The notes under the pieces: generated by a model | Database searches by the model: none | Seen by the model: only the letters and a program-made list of their open reading frames with translations | What the model was told of the DNA's origin: nothing | Origin: Juglans regia | Lineage: Eukaryota; Streptophyta; Magnoliopsida; Fagales; Juglandaceae | Length of the DNA stretch: 64,000 nt | NCBI RefSeq assembly: GCF_001411555.2 | Contig: NC_049909.1 | Location: 1,488,001-1,552,000 of the forward strand | Reading direction: 5' to 3' | Program-made: the position numbers and the translations under genes | Shown: piece after piece, positions 57,740-64,000 of the stretch | How positions within the stretch are numbered: the stretch's first letter is position 1 | Layout of the letters: every line of letters starts with the position of its first letter

Positions 57740-59873
57740 TAGGGGTGTTCATTTGGGTTTCGACCCAGGAATCCGGGTATACCCGGACCGGAACCCGGAT
57801 TCCAAACCCGGGACGGAACCCGGACCAAATCTGGTCCGGGTCAAATAATCCGGGTGAATCTAGGTTTTTAAAACCTGGAAATCTGGGTTTCGGATTGTAT
57901 CTGTTTGTTTGTTTGTTTTGTTTTTTTTTTTCATGTTAAGCGTTTAGAAGCATTTTTATTTTATTTTATAAAAGCCTATAATTAAAATGTTGAAAACCAT
58001 AATTCTTCTTATACTTATTAAAAATAAATAAATTTAAAAGTGTTGAAAATCATAATTTTTTTAAAAGCATGATATTTTATGAAAACAATTTCTAAGTCAT
58101 CATTAAAAAGCATAATACTAACATTTTTTAGAATAATAAAAATATATAAAAATGAAAAACTAAAATACATGCAATCTACTACATATTACACTATTTTGTT
58201 ATTTACACATTACATTACATTGCAAAATACAAAACTACAAGATACGAATTACAAAATAATTCCAGCAAGTAGAACTTCAAGTGATCTGACAGAGAGATCC
58301 TGCACATTCTGTAAGCAAAAACGAAGAAATTAATGTTAGCTGAAAAACAGTGACAAATCATGGAAGGGAAAATGTCACAATTCAGTCCCATGACACCAAC
58401 AACCCCATCCAAGTACTGTTTTTAAACTTAATTCAGCGAATCATGAAAAAATTCAAAATTTTATAAATAATACATTACATTAACTTATATAAGTCAAATA
58501 CTATATTTCAATGCATTAGAGTAAGGATTGAGTTGACATTTGAGAAAATCAAGTAATTTCTGCTGCAAGCGTGTCAGCGTTTCCTCTTCAATATTCACAT
58601 ATGCCAAAAGCTTAGGCAACTTAACCGCAAACACCAAAACAATATCACCATTAGCAGAAGCCTAAAAGACAGAAAAATTAAAAACAAAACTTTGCTTCCA
58701 AACAACATTAGGACAATTAAACTCTTATAAATGACGATATGGGCAAGTGTATGGAGATTATGAGATTCTTTGGTGCATAAATGCAAAGAAAAAATTGTGA
58801 TTCCATTTTAGAAACAACTTGCTTGTAGGCTTAATAGGAATTTGTGTATGCCATGTAGTCCAAGAATTACCAGCACCAGAAAATATAGAAATTGACTCGA
58901 GAGATCAAAAGAATAGAAGCCCAAGGAGAGAGTAATACTCTAAGCATGCCACATCAGTTTCATCAAACTAAAGGCATTCTAACATATTGCATGAAAAAAC
59001 ATTCTTACAGATGATCCAATGCCTATTCAAAAATATCAGTACTTATTATAGACAAACATACCAAAGAGCCCTAAAAGATGCTCAGCACCATATATAGTTG
59101 ATGGAGAGACATTATCCACAATTTCTTCATGATAATGTTTACTAGCAAAATAACAAAAAATATCAAACTTACAGCATATACTTTATACCCATGTTTAACA
59201 AAAAAAAAACCCCCAAATCTTACCTGAACAAAAGCTACATAAGCCGTAGCATTTCATCGTCATCATTCCAAGGTAATAAAATAGACCCAAATCGGAATAA
59301 AACGGACCCAAATTGTAGAGAACAAACCTTGGGTCTCGAGGATGAGGCAAGTCGAGTCTACAACGACGATGATGGGGTCACGAGGATGACGGGGTTTCTT
59401 CGATCAGCAATGAGGGGGAAGGCTAGGGTTTCTTCGTCGGCACTGAGGGAGGTAGGCTAGGGTTTCTTCGTAGGCACAGAGGGAGGGAGGCTATGGTTTC
59501 TTCATTGGCACTGAGGGAGGGAGGCTAGGGTTTCTTCGGATTGAGTGAGAGAGACAGAGAGCGAGAGAGTACCAGAACAACGAGTGATGGCGGTGGCTAG
59601 GTACCTAGGGTTTCTACTTTTGCCAACGAGAGAGACAACCAAAGACTAGAGAGAGAGGGAGAGAGGGAGAGGGGAGTGGGGGGGGGGGGAATCACACGGG
59701 ATTCTATTTAAAAAGACCCGGGTACTGGGTTTAAACCCTGTACCTGGGTCCCCAACCCATACCCGGACCGTGTTGGTCCAGGTTTTGCAATCTGGGTCCC
59801 GGACCCATTTTGATTCGGGCCGGAATCCGGTGGACCGAACCGAGAAAAAATCCAGCCCGGATGAACAGCGCTA
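57740..59873. mobile_element. Non-autonomous hAT element (family C) with 8-bp duplication
   Basis: The left end TAGGGGTGTTCATTTGGG pairs with the right end CCCGGATGAACAGCGCTA. The flanks are GATATGAT (57732-57739) and AATATGAT (59874-59881), an 8-bp duplication with one mismatch, as hAT elements make. CCGGGT and CCCGGA words crowd both ends (57765-57865 and 59700-59860). The 2.1 kb interior has no transposase. It contains AT-rich sequence, a possible transcribed leader region (59200-59660) and a minisatellite. Confidence 0.85.
59420..59560. repeat. Minisatellite with CTAGGGTTTCTTCG core
   Basis: Four imperfect copies of about 36 bp, each with CTAGGGTTTCTTCG and GCACTGAGGGAGGGAGG. The GGGTTT word recalls plant leader elements and telomere motifs, but the period is wrong for telomeric repeats. 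Confidence 0.75.
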
Positions 59874-60059
59874 AATATGATACACTTAATTACAACTCTT
59901 TACAATTCAATACTGTATAATCAACAACTTCAATTTATATAACTAACCCTTTAAAATAGAGTTGTAGTAAAATATAGTTGCACAACAGTACTACTAATAA
60001 AAAGAGTTATAACCATATCATTTCCTATTATATATTAAATCACTTGACCATATCACACC

Positions 60060-60690
60060 GAGCAGTGGTATTGGCTTAGCTAAATGTCTTTTCATCTTCA
60101 AATTTAGCTAATATCATTTACATTTGGCCCATATTGAATTAATTAAATTGATTTCAACTAAAATATGAGTTACAGTAATTCTATTATTCTTTTCAAATAT
60201 GAAATATACTGTAGTAAGTCTAAATTTATTTTTTAATTATATATCAACACCCTTCTCGCGACTCTTCTTCTTCCCTCTTTCGCTCCCGCGTTCTCCTTCT
60301 TCCTCTTTCTCTCATTCTTCCCTCTTTCTCATATGTTATTATGTTATATTTTGAGATTATTATATTATAAATATGAAATTTTTATGGATTGTACATATGA
60401 GATTTTTATTTATATATGAGATTTTACCATCTATGTACATATGAGATTATTATATTATAGATTGTTGGAGGTTATTGAAGATTATGAAAATAAAATAAAA
60501 AAGTAATTAAAAATATAAATTAATTAAAGAAATATAAATAATAAAAAATAATAATATTTTTTATTATAGAGAATGTCATGATGGCTAATCCAATGTAAAT
60601 TTTTAAGTATTAAGTGATTAGTTAAAAGTTAAAAAGTTACATATTCTTCAAATTTTGAAGATTGGGATAACTAATCTAATGCCAATGCTC
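60060..60690. mobile_element. MITE with GAGCANTGGNATT ends
   Basis: The left end GAGCAGTGGTATTGGCTTAG and the right end, inverted, reading GAGCATTGGCATTAGATTAG on the minus strand, match well over 20 bases. The interior contains CTTCAAATTTAG / CTTCAAAATTTG near each end and is otherwise AT-rich. No clear target duplication was found. Confidence 0.7.
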
Positions 60691-60939
60691 AGCCAGCCAT
60701 TATGCAGACTTCAACTTCTGTGAATGATCAGGACCAGGAAATTATGTAGAACAATGTTCCCTAAGGAAAGCTAATTATTAGGTACTCTGAAATACAGATG
60801 ACATGGTACTAATTATATTCTATTATAATGTCATATTGTAATTAAAATTATTTATGTTAAAACTTTAATTATTATTGAAATTGACATGCATCCTATGATA
60901 GGATGATGTATATATTCATATTGCTTAAATATCTAGTAA

Positions 60940-61042
60940 GAGTAATGCTATTTTAATGCATCTACATTACATATACCATCCACACATGACATAATTTGAT
61001 ATGTATAGTATATGATGTAGAGGCCTTAGAATAGCACTACTC
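60940..61042. mobile_element. Very small MULE-like MITE
   Basis: It is only 103 bp, with ends GAGTAATGCTATT and inverted GAATAGCACTACTC. The flanks are ATCTAGTAA (60931-60939) and ATCTAATAA (61043-61051), a 9-bp duplication with one mismatch. The ends resemble those of 51890-52394, so both may be moved by the same transposase. Confidence 0.75.
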
Positions 61043-61086
61043 ATCTAATAATTACTCATTTCCCAAATATGCACGGCCTGATCTTC

Positions 61087-61126
<40 letters not shown>

Positions 61127-61660
61127 GCAGATACTCATTAATATTGGATATAATCAGTATCATATGTGACTTTAATTTATTTCTATCTCTATCATTTATT
61201 TGTATCTCTATCAAATCCCATGGTTGGGTTACTTTTGCATACACAAGTACTATATAAAGACACTCAAATTCTGACTTTCACGTTACGGTGAAGTAGTACT
61301 ACTGATTCACAAAATCTATGTTATATCGTCATCTTCTTCTTTGTACACGCATGTTATAATTATATTGAATGCATGCATGAATGATAGGAAATAACAAGGT
61401 TCGAAACTTTTTGTTCTGAAAAAATGGGCCAACTGTTATCCTTAAATTGAAATCGAAAGTCTTAATTTGTGCTACTTATATGTTATTTTCCTGTAAAATA
61501 CTATTGTTTAATATTCATCTTTCAATTTATTAGTGGAAATAATATATTTAAGAAGTTTTATATTTAAATGATTATCATTTGTTCGAAAGATAAATTCAAG
61601 ATGAAGATATATAACATGATTTCTAATTTATTTTTTTTAGACATCGTTCTTGCAAGGATA
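61043..61660. other. AT-rich intergenic, no gene seen
   Basis: A TA microsatellite at 61090-61127 and short frames only. Confidence 0.55.
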
Positions 61661-61665
61661 CATGA

Positions 61666-62226
61666 TGTTGATATCTCGATCAGTAGCCCCTAAAGACACT
61701 GGTACATTATGTTGATGTAGTTTTCAACGATGCTTGTAACACGTTTAATTGACCTGTAACTAGAGAGAGCCCCTAAAACATCTCAAGCTACCCATTATAA
61801 CGACCGATTCTACCATGTATAGCGCCAATCTAGTATGGGTATCTTGTTCGGATTTTGTAACCCACCAAGACGAAAATGATTCACACACATAGGGAAAAAC
61901 TCACTTCGAGGGAAGCGCCTTAAGAGAAGGGTGAGGAAATAGAGAAGAAGCAGAATGAACTAGGTTTTCATTAGTTTCCAGATGGCTCTTTTTTGTAACT
62001 ACTATGAGCATATATGCTAGAGTCTTCCAAACATAGGAAAAAAGGCCTCAGCCTTGTACAGATGTGACCCAAGACTATAACTAAAGCAACTTAACAAAAG
62101 TAAAGAAAATAAAGATAATAGCCCAAATACCCTGCGGCCCACTTCTTGTTGTCCCTTAACATTAAATAAAGCAACTAAGTAAAAAAGCCCTATTAGACTT
62201 GGCCCAAGCCCAGCCCATTGCCAACA
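61666..62226 (-). repeat. Ty3/gypsy 3' LTR, outer boundary uncertain
   Basis: On the minus strand a purine tract CCAAAGGGGGA (62237-62227) precedes TGTTGGCAATGGGCTGG (from 62226), an LTR start just downstream of the pol stop. The outer end should be ...CA. TGTTGATATC at 61666 on the plus strand would give a symmetrical CAACA end, but other choices such as 61710 are possible. Confidence 0.5.
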
Positions 62227-62466
62227 TCCCCCTTTGGAATCCAGAAGCCTCCCAAGTACACGAAAGTCTTCACTTCATCACTTCAGACTAGTTCCTTCGA
62301 CAAGCACACTACACGTGGGTTAGAGTTTCATCCCTAACCCCTTCCACAGCTTCACACTCCCTTCTGCCCCTTTTCTCCAATGCATGAAGGAGCTCCCTTC
62401 GAGACCTGTTACATATCCATCTCCTTAGAACACCTTGCCCGTAGGGTATGGGAAGCCATCCTTAAG

Positions 62467-64000
62467 TCATGAGTAATTTTCCCAAGTGGCGTCCACGACC
62501 TCCTGACCGTGCCAACGGGTAAGTAGTTCCACCACCGCTTTGTTCCCCACTTTTCCCATTCTTCGATTAATTATTTCTTCTGGCTCAGGGTAGAGGACGC
62601 TATGATCATCGACTGGTGGTAAGGTTTGAAGTGTAGCAATCTTCGAACCTAGTTTCATTTTAAGTTGAGAAACATGCACTGTTGGATGGATCCGTGAAGA
62701 TGGTGGAAGATCCAGCTTATAGGCGACACTGCTGATACGTTGTAAAATTTTGACGGGTCCATAGAACCTGTGTGCTAGTTTGAGGCTTCGACATTGAGCT
62801 ACACTGGTTTGGCGATAAGGCTGTAGCCTGAGGTATACTGATTCTCCAACTTCAAAGCTCTGTTCTTTCCTTTACATATCCGAATATTTTTTCATTGGGT
62901 TTTGTGCTTGTTGGATGTTGTGTTTGAGGAGCCTTGTAATTTGATCCTTGTTGTGTAGTGTCTGGTCAACTGAGTCGATTCGGGCTGTCCTAGGAATATA
63001 GTCTAGAATTTGAGGTGGGGGATAGCCATAAAGTGCCTCAAAGGGTGTCAATTTTGTGGATAGATGTTGAGTGTAGTTATACCACCACTCAGCAAGAGAA
63101 ATCCATAGTACTCAATCCTTTGATATGTCACGAGTGAAACACCGTAGATAATTCTCCACTGTCTTGTTGATAGCCTCGGACTGCCCATCCGTTTGCGGGT
63201 GATAGGCCGTGCTCAAGTCCATTTGAATTCCTTGTAGAGAAAAGAGTTCCTGCCAAAATTGGCTTGTAAAGATGTTGTCCCTATCCGACAAGATTGATGT
63301 TGGTAGTCTGTGTAGTTTAAAGATGTGCTCGAGAAATAATTCAGCCATTGTCTAGGCAGTGTAGGTGTACTTCAATGGGACAAAATGACTGTATTTCGTT
63401 AAGCGATCTACTACAATCTAAAGGCTATTGTAGCCTTGAGAGTTTGGGAGGCCATCTATAAAATCCATTGTTATATGTGTCCACGGTTGGGAGGAATGGT
63501 AAGGGCTGTAGTAATCCACTGGGCAATGAATTATCTGATTTCACTCTTTGACAAAGATCACAGACCCTAATGAACCTTTGAGATCATTTTTCATCCTGGG
63601 CCAGTAAAAATCCCTTCGCATTCTGTGGACTGATTTGTCATACCCTGAGTGGCCCCCCCATGGGCTGCTGTGTGAGAGTTCCATTAGCTTGTTCTTGAAG
63701 TCTTCATTGTTGGGAATGTATAATTTGTTTTTGTAAAGAAACAGCCCCTCTCTTATGGTGTAGCGTGGATTGAAGCTGCCTTTGTTATCGCTCTCTAGGA
63801 GTGTTTGAAAGTGTGCATCCGAACCATAAGCTTGTTTCAACTCCCCGACCCACTCCACACTAGGAAAAGTAATCAACACAAGTGTCTCTTCTTCTGTTTT
63901 TTCCATTTTGGATAGAGCATCAATAAATCTGTTTTCAGATCCCTGCTTATATTCCATCACAAAATCATAGTCGAGAAGCTTTGTAATCCACCTTTGCTGC
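62467..64000 (-). pseudogene. Ty3/gypsy chromovirus pol 3' part (RNase H end, integrase, chromodomain)
   Basis: On the minus strand from the window edge: the end of RNase H (QRWITKLLDYDFVMEYKQG, then DALSKME); the integrase zinc region HSS...GGHSGYDKSVHRMRRDFYWPRMK, with the paired Cys (CDLC) in a neighbouring frame near 63560; and the catalytic core with Asp in HITMDFIDGLPNS (about 63455), Asp in LSDRDNIFTSQFW (about 63280) and Glu in TDGQSEAINKTVENY (about 63180). The GPY-type segment then leads to HVSQLKMKLG, and a chromodomain EPEEIINRRM...RWHG...ATWENYS ends at 62467. Chromodomains steer integration of this lineage to certain chromatin. At least one frameshift and several stops (for example near 63115, 63352 and 63418) break it. 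It continues beyond 64000. Confidence 0.92.

Noticed and set aside
59420..59560. Interstitial telomere repeat
   Set aside because: GGGTTT occurs only once per 36-bp unit and not as a TTTAGGG run.

Overview
This window looks like an AT-rich, gene-poor stretch of a eudicot nuclear genome, probably a woody species. The mix of repeats fits: RICESLEEPER-type hAT elements, TRIMs, Ty1/copia and Ty3/gypsy elements, an L1-type LINE tail, Harbinger-like and MULE-like MITEs, and a plant Helitron with a Rep/helicase and an RPA-like gene. Some MITEs resemble families I associate with Fagales, but that is weak evidence. I found no intact host protein gene. The only host-gene candidates are a tRNA-Gln gene broken by a transposon and one or two very weak terminal-exon candidates near 51.1-51.4 kb.

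Layout. 1-3974: 5' part of a hAT element with a decayed transposase on the minus strand. 3975-4763: TRIM miniature LTR elements, one inverted and truncated, then an internal-LTR-internal-LTR series on the plus strand. 4764-5330: LINE 3' end. 5871-10515: a minus-strand tRNA-Gln(UUG) gene split by a 4.57 kb hAT-like insertion (5902-10467). That insertion itself contains an internally deleted copy of the first hAT family and a Helitron 5' fragment. 10588-39626: one very large minus-strand Helitron. Its 3' hairpin and CTAG end are at 10588. An RPA70-like gene and a decayed Rep/Pif1 pseudogene lie at 11.0-16.7 kb. The 5' terminal 1.34 kb is amplified into 16 tandem units (19198-39626). 40630-44974: a 4.3 kb solo LTR flanked by a perfect ACAAT duplication. 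45163-49951: a Ty1/copia element with both LTRs and a broken gag-pol. 51.7-53.8 kb: a MITE cluster. 54149-56764: a gag-protease-only copia derivative with a perfect AACCA duplication. 57740-59873: a non-autonomous hAT element with an 8-bp duplication. 60.0-61.1 kb: MITEs. 61.7-64.0 kb: the 3' end of a minus-strand Ty3/gypsy chromovirus that runs off the window.

The most unusual object is the Helitron. Every tandem unit begins, on the minus strand, with a Helitron-like 5' terminus, but none that I read carries the Helitron 3' hairpin plus CTAG. The array is therefore a tandem amplification of the 5' end, not a string of whole elements. It contains a nearly identical 2.09 kb higher-order duplication and shared deletions between distant units, which show continuing unequal exchange or conversion. 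The Rep protein has lost its tyrosine-containing core by an apparently in-frame deletion, so this copy probably cannot move by itself.
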